A stretch of DNA of 64,000 bases. It comes from Lindgomyces ingoldianus. Taxonomy: Eukaryota > Ascomycota > Dothideomycetes > Pleosporales > Lindgomycetaceae. The DNA lies in NCBI RefSeq assembly GCF_010093535.1, contig NW_022985178.1:1109030-1173029 (forward strand). Reading direction: 5' to 3'. The position numbers and the translations under genes are program-made. The number at the start of each line of letters is the position of its first letter. The first letter of the stretch is position 1. The notes under the pieces are model-generated. The model had not been told where the DNA came from, searched no databases, and was given only the letters and a program-made list of their open reading frames with translations. Shown in pieces: positions 45,790-58,300 of this stretch.

Positions 45790-47346
45790 CTAGATAATTA
45801 AATAACAGTCTAAATAAAACATGTTAGAAGCATGTTAAAAATATATTTTACCTATTTTATATAACTTAAGTACTAAAATAAATAAGGTAAACAAAAAAAT
45901 AAAAAGAAAAAGAAAAAAGATAAACTTACTTACACATAAGCTACTATTATAATAGTAGGCAGCACACAGCACTATCTTGTCTTAGAGCTTAAGAACTCCA
46001 CTTATAGCAGTAAAGTTTACTTAAAACATGTTACTAACTTGTTTATAAGACGTTCTAAAATTCTAATACTTTTCTAGCATATTTGCTACTAGTATGGAGA
46101 ATAACTAGGTTTTTGTTTAAGATAGGTAGCGCAGCACTTGTATAAAGCCTTTTGCGCTTACGCGCAGCGGCAGTTTCTACTGTTACTAAATAATTATGCT
46201 TAACTATTATATTTAAGTACTATTCTAGCAGTATTAATAAAAGGTTTAGAACATGTTAAAAATATATTTAAAACTTATTTTACTTTTAACTTTATTAATG
46301 TATCTAGTTAAAGGCTTGCCCTTATTATTAAAGAAGATAACATTAGTACTATACTGCGTCTTAATATAAGTACATAGCGCGCTTTAAGTACTAACTACTT
46401 TTTAATACAGCGTTAATAAAACTTGTTTATAACATAATAGGAACATGTTTTTACTCTATAGAGGTCTCTGCTAACTCTAATGTAGCAGTGTACCTTAGCA
46501 AACTTAATAGTTACCTCATCTATAGGCTTTTAAGAGAACTTAGAGAGCCTGTGAGGCATAGTGGGGAGGTTGCAATAGCAGCAGTAGGGCTTCTATTAAA
46601 ACACGTTAGAAGCGTGTTTAAAATATATTTCTCTTATACCTACATAGGATGGATGGATGTCTTTATTACGCCCGGCTCTAGCCTAGAGGGCACTAGTAGT
46701 TTATTACATAAGCAATTTCTTAGTAATAGCATACCTCCTAATAGCCTATACATGTAAAATATCTATCTTTTTATATTTTCCTAGCAAACTTTTCTATACC
46801 TTTTATATTTAGTAAGTAGTAAGTATTTTTAAGGCTCTCTTTTCTAAGTGTTTAGTGTTCTTTTGTTAGTAAATAAAGCAGAACCTGCTAGCGTATAAGT
46901 GTTAGTATAGTATAGGATTATTCTTAAAGTTGTAAGATCTTAGGAGTTCTGCAATTACATGTAGCAGCTATGCAACAGCAGCAGTAGGCCTTGTTTATAA
47001 TAAATAATAATAGTGTAAGTTTTAAAAAGGGTTCTAGTTGCTCTAAAACTAAAGTTCTAGGTTATAGACAGAGAGGACAGGCAATAATTAATGTAGTAAG
47101 CTATAGTAAGGCAGCGTAGTTTTTAGGCTTAATGTTCTAGCTTTTAGAGTAGGGGCTAGTAGTTTAGATGCTAAGAGTTAAAAAGGGTAATATAAGTGTA
47201 AGAGGAATAGTAGCAGTAAGGTGTTTTTACTAGGGCTAGATAACATACTAGCAGCCACACTTGCATATAACAGCTAAGAAGGTATGCGCGATAACAGTAA
47301 GTAGAACAGCAATAGGCGTAGCAGTAGTTAGTATAGTAATAATAGG
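45790..47346. other. Unassigned degraded repeat with recurring hairpin motif
   Basis: AT-rich with patches of higher GC. A motif of the form AAACATGTTAGAAGCATGTT, which folds on itself, occurs near 45818 and near 46596 (as AAACACGTTAGAAGCGTGTT), with a shorter form near 46249. An 89-codon open stretch (46488-46757) contains one copy but has no recognised domain. The last 350 bp are CAG/TAG-rich. The region continues at 53020 after the chromovirus. Confidence 0.4.
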
Positions 47347-47351
47347 CAAGG

Positions 47352-50300
47352 TGTCACAATTGTGCACGAGTAAGGTTATAGAGCTTCACAGAGGTCTAGT
47401 TCAATTACTACGTAAGGTATCATAGTAGGTATAAGACGTTGTGTGAGGAACAGAAAGGTTTAGAAAGAAATTAGTAATTAAATACTTAGCTTAAAAGTCT
47501 AAGCGCTTTAAGTATAAATTAAGCTTGTTTTAAGTTTAGTTAGTGTTAAAGTAGTTTATGCTTAAGTTTATGTCTATGTTATGTTATATTTATATTAGAC
47601 GTGCACTAATAATACTTTAGTACATGTCTAATATAGTTATGTCTAGGATCTAGGGAGGATACTGTAACAGTACCCCCTCTCTTATTAAGAAGGGAATTCT
47701 TTACATTAGTAGTTCTAGCATTAGGTTGTCTTTATTAGGGTACAGGTTTAGTTTAGATAAGTATTAGGCGTAGAATTAGGTTACTGCAGAGTTTTTTTAT
47801 AGAGCTTTTACAGGTTCTTATAATAGTTTGTTGTATCTAGTCTATTTTATAAAGTATTTATAAATATGTTTTTTCTTGTTAAACTAGATCTATTTAACAT
47901 CTTTTATAATGTATTTTAGTTTGTTATTTATAATAATAGGTTTAAGTAGTAGGTTTAGCTGTCTAGGTAGATAGTTAAATTTAAAGGCTACTTAGCGCAG
48001 CAATAATACATAGAACACAGGGTGTATCTTTATGCTGTTAGGTAGGATTAATTAGTAAGTGTGTAATAAAACTATATAGGCTACTGTAAAGGGGCTAAAG
48101 TTTTTCTAATTAAGTTTTTTTAATTATTAGTTTATTTAAATATTTCTAGCGTCTAGCTAGACCTTCTTGCTAGCTGCATACATAGAGGTGGGGGTTTAAG
48201 ATTAGTTTACGTACTCTTATTAAAAAGCTTAAGCCTATGTAAGCTTTTTATAAATGTATTTAGATATATTTTAGATTTTATTAATAAGTCTATTTATATC
48301 TATTACTTATATAGATTAATAAGTTAGTTAAGGAGTATTTAAAAGTAGTTTAAATTCTATTTAAAGGTAGTATCTATAGTTTACTAAAAATAAGAATACT
48401 TATGTTAATTTAGATGTTATGTTATTAGCTTTAAACTATGCTATAGCTAACTATTTTACCTAGTTATCCTACTAGTAGTTTGTGTACACTTATAGGACTT
48501 ATTTTATTACAGCATTTGCGTTCTTAGTCTAGCTGTTAGTCTCTAGGTAAAAAGCTGTAGATAAATAAGAGATAATTTAAAGCTATTTATAGAGTTTGTT
48601 CTAAAAGGCTAAGACAAACTATGTACCTCTGTCTAATATAATTGTGTTAGGTAGGCTATAGTAAACTTATATGTATTAGTAGAATAACTAGGCTATATTA
48701 GAGGCAGTTATAAAGAAACATAGTATTAAGTGTTAATACTTAGTTAAGTAATTAACAACTACTATAATATTTATGTACTTTTTAGATAAAGGTAGGTTTA
48801 TAATAAAATTAATTAATATGTCTTTCTAAGCTTATTTAGAAATTAGAAGTAGTTTAAGTAGGCTATTATACCTTTCTTAAAAGGCCTTTACTTTATAGTA
48901 AGTATAGCAACATAATACATATTAGCGTACTATATAGAACATGCAGGGCTAGTAGTACTCTCTTTGTAGTAGGTTAAGAGTCTTTTCTCTGCCTAGGTGT
49001 TCTTTAATAGGCAAGTTATATATAATTTAGAGTAGTTTAATTCTTAGTTTATTAAAATTAAAGATTATAAGTTAGTTATAGTAATATAGCTTACTATTTT
49101 AGTTTTTATAGTTAGCTAGTGTTACCTTCTTTAACTAACTAGCGCTATTTTAGAGCAGGTCTAAAGTTTCTTAGATAAATTTATTATTTAAATACTTATT
49201 AGTAATAATTTAATTAATTATCTAATTTATTTTATTTAAGTTAAGGTCTAAAAATAGCTTAAGTTAAAGTAGAGTTTAGTGTTAAGCCTTTTACACTTTT
49301 TTTTAAGTAGGAATGTTTTAGAATTGCCTTATAAGGGCATCTAGTTTCTCTCTGTCTTAACTAAAATAATAAGTAATTTTAAAATTAAAATAAGATAAGT
49401 ATTTAGACTAATAAGCTTATTAGTAGCTAAGTTATTTTATAGTTATAAAGTACTGCAAGTTCTTATAGTTAGATAGGACCTGTATTAGATGCGCTGCACT
49501 TTTTAGTTTAGGTTGCTATTATTTAAAGCAGTGTACTATAGTAAGTAATTTTTTATTATAGATCTTATAATTACCTTCTACAGGACTTATTCTTTTTAAA
49601 AAGTATGTAATAGGCCTAATAGTCCTGTCTAGCTTAGTCTAGAAAAGAACTTCTACTACTATGTAGTCTAAAGCATTAGCTTCTACAAGTATTAGTAGTT
49701 TAAAGTTAAAGTAGCAGAGTATTAGGGCTTTAGTAAAGGCTTTTTTTAGCTAGTTAAAAAACTATTAGTAATTTAGGTTAAAGTTAAATTAAATTTTTTT
49801 TTAGTAAGTGTAATTATAGAGCTTACTTACTATAAAAAGTTGTTAATAAATTATTAGTAAAAGTTAGTAAATTTTATAAAGGCTTAAATATCTTTTATAT
49901 TTTTTAAGTATTACTAATCTAGCACAGTCTAAACCTTAATAGGGTCTATTTAGATACTATTTATAAAAATTATATATTCTAAATATATAACCTTTAATTA
50001 GTAGAACTTACATTTATTTATGTTAAGTTATAGACCTGCTTTTTTTATAGCCTTTAGCACTAGGCATACATGCTGTTTATGCTCTAAAAGGCTATTACTA
50101 TAGATTAGAATATTATTAATATACATAGTGCAGAACATGTTTAGGTAGAGTTAGAGTAAGTTATTTATAAAATATTAAAAAGTACTAGGCGTGTTAGCTA
50201 AGCTAAAGGGCATTACTAGGTACTTAAATAGTTTATATTAGGTCTAAAACACTATTAGCTACTTATTACCTTTTACTATTTTTAGCTTATTAAAAGCAGT

Positions 50301-53014
50301 AATAATATCTAACTTTATAAAATACTTTACTTTACTTAGTTAGCTTAGAGTTTTTTGTAAAAAAAGAATTAAGTATTAGTTTTTAATAGTAACAGCATTT
50401 AGTCCTTAGTAGTTAATATAAAATTAAAGCCTACCCTTAGGTTTTTTTATAAATAGTATAAGTAACACTACTAGTAAAAAGCTAGCTTAAATAAACTCTT
50501 TTTTTAAGTTTTTATTAAGGTATTTTTAGAGCACTTTTAATTTATTTAGTAACATCTTATATAGTAGCCTATAACTAGGTTGTTTACTAGGCTTAAAGGT
50601 TATTTAGTAATTATATAAATGTTATATAAAAAGCTTATTAGACTTGTCTTAAAAAAAACATGTAACAAGTTATAGTAGTCTTAAGAGACTATTATTCTTA
50701 AGTTAATGTGTTTTTAAAGAGCTAAAGCTTAGTCTATATTAGAAATTATAACTACGTAGATTTTATAATCTAGTTATTAAGCTAGAGTTATAAATAGAGC
50801 AGGTTCTATATAGCAGATGTCTATCTACTGTTTAAGTTCTAGTTTATGTTTAAATTAAGTAAGTAAAAATTTTTTAAAAGCTTTTTTTTCTTTAAGTTTA
50901 AGTAGTTATTAAATTATTTTACATAGCCTATTTTAGTAAAAGGCCTAGCTTATTAGCCTTACTTAGGTAGTTCTTTTCTAGGTTATTAAAAAGTAGGTGT
51001 AAAAACCTTCTATATTAAGTGCTACTTAGGTGTTGTTTAGGTGTAAGCATAAGCATATATCTTAGCATTAAAAAGAGTTAAAGTTTAGGACTTACTCTTA
51101 GTAATTAAAAGTAACTTTATGCTAATACAGCTATAGTTGTCCTAGAATTAGGTTATAACATTCTATGTTTATTACATAGAGCTTAATTTACTTTTTATAG
51201 TGTTAGTAAGTAATTATAACAGTTATAGTATAAAAAATAGAACCTTTTTTAAGTTATTTTCTATTAAATCTAGTTAAGTAAATTATTTAGGTAAGTAGTG
51301 TTAATTAAAGATTTAGTTTATGCACTAGTTTTTTATTAATGTAACCTATGCTATTTACTTCTAAGTTAATAAAAGCTTATATTAAGGCTAATACAGTTCT
51401 TTATTATAAATATATAGAAATATTAACTTAGTACTTTTAGTTATTAGTAGGGGACTTAGCCTATAGGTTAGTAAAGATCTAGGGTTAAATTAGTCTTAAG
51501 AGGTAACTTAGCCCTAGAATAAGCCTTTTTACAGGCTCCTACTACTATAGCTGCAGCTACATTAAGAGTAGTAAAAAAAATTAAGGCTTAAATATAAGTT
51601 AAAGCCTTTACAGAAATAAAATTAAAATAGTAAAAATCTTTAATAAGTGCTAGCAGCGCTACTTGCGTAGACTTAAAAAAAAGAAATAAAGTAGTTTTAG
51701 AAAATATAACTATGCTTACTACACTTAAAGTATTAACTTTTTTTTTTTATAATTTTTACACTTTTTAGAACTAACTAGAGCATAATTTAAATTAATTTTT
51801 ATTACATTAAAGTCTTTATTTGCAACTGCGCTAGTTTAAGGGCGTATTAGGGCTTATACAAGGAGGAACCTTATGTTATTATTATAAGTAGTAATTAGGT
51901 TTACATACATGTTAAGGTTATTTAGAAAGGGTTCTTCTACTATAGCGTGTTACAGTTTAGTTAAAAAGGAGTTATATAAAGCTATAATTAAACCTATTTT
52001 ATTTAGGCTTATATTAAATGCAAGTTAGCAGAACTTAGTAAAGTGTAAAGTAAAGCTTTTTTTTTTTATTATAAAGTGTTTAGGTAACTTAGAGCTGTTA
52101 ACTTTTTATTTAAGTCTTTATAAGTTACTTATAAAAACACTATAAATTAATCTAGGTTAATAATATTCTTTTTTATTAGTAAGTTAATTAAGGCTATTAC
52201 ATTATAGTTAAGTTAAAAGTAGGCATATAGTAACTAAAAGTGTTTAAAGAGAAATTAGTTTATGTTTTTTTTAAGTTTATATTAAAGCTTATGTAGAAAG
52301 AAAAGTAAGTCTTTCTATTTTCTATTAAACAGCAGGGGATTAGAGAGTTAGTTAAATTTTATTACTAAGTTAAAAAAGTTATAAGTTATAAGTAGTGTTA
52401 GGTAAAAAAAAGTTAAGCTATCTCTAGACTTCTAAGTAAGCTTTAAGGCTAGTAAGTTCTTAGTTTCTACTACTATAATAAAAGTTAAGGCAGAAATAGA
52501 CTGCTTAATAACATAAAGCTATTTTTTAAAGTTCTTTTAAAAAGCTTTAAAGCTTATAATATAGCAGCTTTTTTATAAAGTAAGCGCTTTTTAAAAGGCT
52601 TTTTAGCTTACTTTAATAGCTTAGAGTTATGTAAGTACTAAGCTTATTAGATTAAATTTAAAGGCTATTTTTAGCTAAAGTTTTAACACAACATAATGTT
52701 ATAATTATGCATAAGTAAGGTTATAGAGCTTTACAGAAGTCTAGTTTAATTACTATATAAGGTATTATAGTAAGTATAAGATGTTATGTAAGGAATAAGA
52801 AGGTTTAAAAGAAAATTAGTAATTAAATACTTAGCTTAAAAGTCTAAGCGCTTTAGGTATAAATTAAGCCTATTCTAGGTTTAGTTAGTGTTAAGGTAGT
52901 TTATGCTTAAGTTTATGTCTGTGTTGTGTTGTGTTTATGTTAGACGTGCACTAATAATACTCTAGTACGCGTCTAATACAGTTATGTCTGGGATCCGGGG
53001 AGGATACCGTGACA
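47352..53014 (-). mobile_element. Ty3/gypsy chromovirus C2, full length
   Basis: Same family as C1 in opposite orientation: 318-bp LTRs at 47352-47669 and 52697-53014, TGTCAC/GTGACA ends, perfect target duplication CAAGG (47347-47351 and 53015-53019). The polypurine tract is the C-run at 47673-47677 next to the 3' LTR. Length 5663 bp. The interior is more heavily mutated than in C1. Confidence 0.92.
47700..52650 (-). pseudogene. Gag-pol relic of chromovirus C2
   Basis: Collinear with the C1 interior in reverse complement. The gag knuckle region lies near 51690-51740, RT around 49800-50480 (active site near 50120), RNase H to about 49380, integrase about 48550-49030 and the chromodomain near 47770-47930. 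The density of stops is higher than in C1 and frames are broken by A/T-run length changes. It can only be interpreted by alignment with C1. Confidence 0.78.
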
Positions 53015-53019
53015 CAAGG

Positions 53020-53720
53020 CAACAGTAGGTAAGGTAGCAATAAGTGTGTTAGTAGACGTAACTTAGACTACTAAGATAAAAACAGGTTAGAAAAAAAGGT
53101 AAACAGCAGTCTAGCTGTTAGTGTTGTTTAAGGGCTTTAAAAAGTAGCAGTAAAAGTAGTGTTAATGTCTTAGTAGCTAAGAAAATCTAGTATTATATTT
53201 ACTAATAGACAGTCTTGCTTATAGAACTTAAGTAGATCTTTATTACTTAGTTTTATAGCTTTATAAGGTAACATAATCTTTATTTTATAGATTAAGTAAG
53301 TATATATATATTCTTAATTCTTATTCTTTTCTGTGTATATAAAGCTGCATGTTGCTAGCTGCGTTAAAGATGCAGCTACGCATTTCTATGTAGATAGAAA
53401 CATAGTGTGATGTGACTAAATTGTTTAGAAGGATTGCAACGCGTTAGACAATAATAGTGAATTAGTTTAGCATAGGTAAGACAGTAACAGTGAAGCGGTT
53501 CAGTGTGTATACGTGTTCGATGGCGGCGGCGAGGTAGGTCGGCTCGATGGAGGTGATGCAAGTGACGATAGAGTCTCAAATATATTCGAATTTGCTCCTG
53601 CTGCCATTTTTCCTCCTGAACTCTATACCTACATAGTTCTTTAGTAAGGCAGCTATTATAATAGCAGTGTGTTAGGAGGAGGCTAACAAATTTTTAGCCC
53701 CCCGCTTTTGTTTGTGTGGG
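53020..53720. other. Flank of C2 and transition to a GC-balanced island
   Basis: The first 300 bp continue the CAG/TAG-rich repeat from before the chromovirus. From about 53370 base composition rises; a 67-codon open stretch on the minus strand (53376-53579) has no recognised domain. A purine-rich AGGAGGAGG lies near 53670. No element ends or genes could be assigned. Confidence 0.35.
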
Positions 53721-53769
53721 CGCGCTAACTGATTTGAGCATCCCGCAGCACCAACCAAATCTGGCCTAG

Positions 53770-53796
53770 CCATGGTTGGCCTTGGCACAACCATGG
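53770..53796. repeat. Inverted repeat CCATGGTTG/CAACCATGG
   Basis: A 9-bp perfect inverted repeat with a 9-base spacer (53770-53778 and 53788-53796), with a further TTGGT/ACCAA pair around it. It lies about 400 bp upstream of the two-exon gene and could be a regulatory hairpin or a chance feature of single-copy DNA. Confidence 0.5.
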
Positions 53797-54201
53797 TTGA
53801 GTGACCTGCTGCCTGGCGGCAGAGCAAGTTGGTGCTCTGTGCGCGCCTTGACTTGAGGGGAACAGTTTGCCGCTGATGATTATATTAGGCATCCTGCTAC
53901 ATATTTCTTGAAACATTCGGGATCTATTGGTGTAGTCCGCCTTTATTGATGTCGCGGGAAATTTCCAAAACAAGAGCCTGGATATTATTCTATAGAGCAC
54001 CACCCATGGCGCTTACGCTGCCGGTATACACCATGGAATACGCCGTTCAGATAGATATAAAGGGCAAGTCGCTGTGGTTGGAGAGACCATTAGAACCCCA
54101 AGACCTTCAGAACAAGCTCCGCATCACGAATACTAATTATCTGCTGAACTTCTATTCATCCGCTCATCTTATTTACTAAAACCCTACTCCATTCGCTCAG
54201 C

Positions 54202-54793
54202 ATGTCCTACCAGCTTCCAGCACAGGAAGATGTTACCAGCACGGTCAGTCAAGGATAACCAATCCTTTATTGGACGTAACTGACAACGATACCAGTACAT
54301 GGCCAATCAAATGGTCGCCTGGCTCATCAAAAATAGGCTTGTTCCCGGGCAACTGGAAGGCGAGACCGCTCGAGTTTGGAATACAATCCTGCAAATCGAA
54401 TTCCCAGCGACGGCCGGTTATGCCACTGGTCCGGAAACCCAAATCGCTGGCCATCGAGCGGACCTTTTCACTACTCACATCGTCTTCGGAAATCAAGCAC
54501 CGGAATTCAAGTTCCTTATTGTCGAATGCCCGAGGCCGGCCGTGGAAGGACAAAATCAAGTCTGGCAGGATGCCGGGGCCCAACTCAAGACTTATCTCTC
54601 CGGCATCGCCAGCAGTAGGTCCGGCGGAAGGAAATTTGGCGCAGTCGCAGTGGGGAAGGTGGTTAGATTCTATGAGTGGGACAACGATTCTAGTAGCCTT
54701 AATTTGCTCGCTAACGGTGACCACTTCTACCTTGATCGGCAATGCGCAAGCGTCACTCGGTGGTTGAGGTTCTTCCGCGACAACCATCAGTAG
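54202..54793 (+). CDS. Predicted PD-(D/E)XK nuclease-like protein, two exons
   Basis: Exon 1 (54202-54243) and exon 2 (54296-54793) are joined across a 52-bp intron starting GTCAGT, with a CTGAC branch-like site and CCAG end. The product has 179 aa, begins MSYQLPAQED and ends in TAG. Joining keeps the frame and adds 15 residues before the first Met of exon 2. The central part has ETQIAGHRADLF (Asp70), FKFLIVECPRP (Glu91) and VWQDAGAQLKTYLSG, the layout of a PD-(D/E)XK nuclease core followed by its helix. The expected Lys two residues after Glu is Pro93 here, so catalysis is doubtful. FGAVAVGKVVRFYEWD is the likely next strand pair. No signal peptide or membrane segment. The fold is inferred from motif layout; the biological role is unknown. 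The frame is intact in otherwise RIP-mutated surroundings. Confidence 0.72.
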
Positions 54794-54896
54794 GCGTCAT
54801 GGGTCGAACCGGATTGAGCGGTGGTTGGAAGTTGCACCAATGTGTTAGATATCTATTATACTAGGTTTTTCACTATGTTAAGTAGCTTAAGTAGTA
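54794..54896. other. 3' flank of the nuclease-like gene
   Basis: About 100 bp that shift from GC-balanced to AT-rich around 54845, ending in the TA target of foldback element B3. No distinct polyadenylation signal was recognised. Confidence 0.4.
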
Positions 54897-55277
54897 ACAT
54901 ACACCACAGGCGAGTTGCTTACACACCTAAGTTGCTTACTTTTACTTTTACTACACTAAACTACTCTTCCTACACTAATGCATTTCTAACAATACTACTT
55001 AGATGTGTTAGAGACACATTAAATATAACTTATACCCTACGCTTTTAAATAAGAAGTAACACTCTTTAAGTAACATAATATACTTATGTATAAAGTCTTT
55101 TTAAAAATAATAAATAATTAACACGCTAGATAACCTTTATAAAGGCTAGATAATCATAAAAAGCAAGAAATTAGTAAGTATATACTTAGGCTAAATGTGT
55201 AAGGATTTTCCTCTTAGCTAGTAGCTGTAGCTAATATAGCTAATTCTTTCCACGCTAAGCATAATCTAAGCTATGTT
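54897..55277. mobile_element. Foldback element B3, partial
   Basis: Begins after TA (54895-54896) with the family D/B terminal repeat (ACATACACCACAGGCGAG) and matches the left arm of B1 and B2 for about 380 bp. It stops at 55277, where an LTR of family G begins. The other arm is missing. Confidence 0.75.
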
Positions 55278-55374
55278 TATAAGGTTAGATATTCTAGAGC
55301 AAGCTAGTATAGCCTTACTTAACCTGTTTAGGGGTCACATGACCTGTGCTTTGTATATAAGCATGAATTCTAAC
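55278..55374 (+). repeat. LTR family G fragment, left of hAT
   Basis: Matches the first 95 bp of the LTR at 12987-13187 with C-to-T type differences (TATAAGGTTAGATATT against TGTAAGGCCGGATGTC). It contains the GTATATAAGC motif. It is split by the hAT element and resumes for only about 17 bp after 58658. Confidence 0.7.
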
Positions 55375-58300
55375 CAGTGCTGGCGATAGATCGATCCGAT
55401 TCGTGGATCGATCTGAATCCACGCTATCCTGAATCTGGATTAGATTCTTGAATTAATTTATAGTCTTGGCTAAAAATTTGCTTCCCTATTAACAAAACAA
55501 CTTTAAAAGTCTTGTACAATAGAATTCTATAAATTAAGCTTAACTCTAGTGCCTAAAAATAAGGGCGGTGACATTAGAAACTTTATATAACTACTAATGT
55601 CTAATAAACCTACTAAACAAAACAGCTGTCTTCTTTAATACTGCAATTTCTATAATTGCAACTACGCTTTAAAAGTTATTATAAACTTTTAAAGGCACTT
55701 AAAATCTAACTACTAAGTTTTAGTAAAGGGTACTCTTTCTTTTATATAACAAGCAGGTGCTATTAAACTCTAAGAGCTATAGAACTGCGCAGAACCTTGC
55801 ATAAGAGGAGATATATAGAATGCTGCGTTTAGAGCCTATCTAGACAAAAATATTATTTAAAAGGCTCTTATACAACTAATTGTTTAACAGTGTCTTACTC
55901 TTTTAGTTGTTAAATTATTATCTTTTTAGGCTTTTATATAAGCATTAAATCCTGTTGCTAGAGAGGCTATTCTAGTTTTACACTTTACTATTTATATAGT
56001 AATCTAAAGCTATTAGTATAAAGAGAAGCTTATTCTTTAGCGCAAGATTTAGACAGCAACCTTAAAGATTAATGTTGCGCTTAATCTCTAGACCTCTCTA
56101 AACTAAATCCTATTTATTGCAATTACTAGACACTTTATATAAAGCTTAGATAATACTGTTACTAAACACCTTTTTGCTTTATAACTAGTCTTAGGCTATT
56201 CTAGTAAAGAACAGTTCTCTATACTTTATACAGTACTTAAGAAGTACAAGATTACTAGAAATCTAGGAGCAGTTGTTAGAGATAATGCTAGCACTAATAA
56301 CACTCTTTATTATATAATTAGTAAGTAGTATTCTAACAAACTTAATCTGCATTAAGATTCTAAGAATAAAAGAGTTTACTATCTTAGTTATATTATTAAT
56401 TTTATTATGTAAGCATTTCTGTTTTTAAGTTTATATAAAAGTTATCTTAAAAATTTTAAAGCTGCAGACTTTAAAGAAGCAAATAAATTGCCCTCTAATT
56501 CTGTATAATAAGATATAATTAGAGCTATTAGTCCCCTTAGTAAACTTTACAACATTATAGTCTATATTTGTAGTTTAGGGCTTTATATAAATAAGTTTAT
56601 CTTGTAAGCTAGACAGATAATATTCTTAGATAATTATATAAGATAGAACAGCTAGTATTATATAATTAATATAGTAATTAAGCTTTAAATGCATGTAGAT
56701 TTTTATGTTAAAAACTAACCTAATCTTAAATATAATACTTTAAAGATAAAGGATTAGAAAATGCTTTATATAATAAAAACATTCTTGCAGATTTTTATAA
56801 ATGTAATCCTCTAAAATAAAGAAGATGCAAAATGCCTTAGACAGGCTCTTCCTTCTCTATAGATCTTACAGACTTACATAATAGCTTTCTTAGCAAAACA
56901 TAAGAAAGAAAATATATAATTTAATAAAGATTATATTATATAAGCTACTTAGGCACTTACAGCATAGCAAAAATAGTAGAACTTACTTTAAAAGTATTTT
57001 TTCTACTAAATTACAATAGTTTTGCATTCTTATTATTATATAAACTAGGCTAATAAAGTAATGCTTGCCTTAAGGTTCTTTACTAAAGACTAAAAAGCAT
57101 AGAAAGCTTAGCTAAAATAATTCTAGCTTAATTTTTAATCTAAACATTAAGATTTATTATTAACACCTCTCTAAAGTAAAGCGCAAGAGTAAAGAAGATA
57201 ACAGGCTACTTGTTGTACAACAGCATAGATTATTCTTAAAGTCTAAGATTATTTAATTAAAGCTATAACTAAGTAAATTCTTAGTAATTAGGCTTTAGTA
57301 GAGAATCTAGATAAGTAGGCAGAGTATACAGGAGAGCTAGCAACAAAGGGGGTTAAAGATGTGTTAAAATAGTAGCAGGATAACATATAATAATCTTAGT
57401 AGCCCTTTTTTACTTATCTTGCACTTAAGATTTACTTTATACTACTTATAAGTAATAAACTAGAACATATCTTCTCTAGAGCATGTTGTATAATCTTTTA
57501 GACTTAAGCATTATTAAATCTTAATATTATTAAAGTAATTAAATCTTTAAATTACTAGTTAAGTTAAAAATAAGTAAACTATTTAAAAAGGTAAAGATCT
57601 TTATTTCCTATCTTATTTTTTACTTATAAAAAGACTGTTAATTTTAAGTAATTTATTATATAATGTTCTAGCGCCTATTCTTATTATTGCTCTCTAGCTC
57701 CTTAATTTTGTACAGGTAATCTATAATAATGTTGTTTGCACTAGAAGACAAAGTTGCTAGGGGACCTATACTATTGTTAGGTGTTAGATAATACTAATTA
57801 GGTTAAGAGCTATTGTGGTGACTATAATAGGCAGCCTAATCTTTAAATTTATAATTAGCGCAAGCAGCTGCCTACTTAGACAAGAGTAAAACACACTTTA
57901 AAAATAGACTACAGTAAGGATAGCTAGTACACTCTACTATGCAAGTTAGTTATTATACAACATGTAAGATAAAAGGCATATAGTAAGGTTTTATGTTAAT
58001 AGTACTATAAGTCTAAATTAACACTGCATTAACATATAATAGGTAGTAGGTATTTAATTAGAAGGCATAAAAGGTGCTACTGTAGTATTTAACATTATTG
58101 CAGGGTGCAGAGAGAACCTGTTTCTGCTAGATCTAAAATTATTAGCTTATTGTACAATAAGAGGAGTAACTTTTAGTATGCGCTACAACTTCTAGAGCTG
58201 CTTGTACGTTTAGGTTAGAGGCAGCAGGAAAAACCTAGATGCATCTTTTGCGGCTATTATTACTATGCTGCTTCTAGCTATTTTTATTATTCTTCTTAGC

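Noticed and set aside
46488..46757. 89-codon frame
   Set aside because: Within an old degraded repeat, no domain, and it contains the recurring hairpin motif; not supported as a gene.
53946..54179. 77-codon open frame upstream of the nuclease-like gene
   Set aside because: No recognised domain and no splice signals that would join it to the gene in frame; probably leader or intergenic sequence, though an upstream exon cannot be excluded.
54245..54787. 180-codon open frame on the minus strand
   Set aside because: It lies fully antisense to the two-exon gene at 54202-54793, whose intron, branch site and domain layout are coherent; the antisense product shows no recognised domain.
54821..55048. 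75-codon frame and the similar one at 59169-59363
   Set aside because: Both translate the terminal repeat and arm of foldback elements B3 and B2; their similarity reflects the shared repeat.
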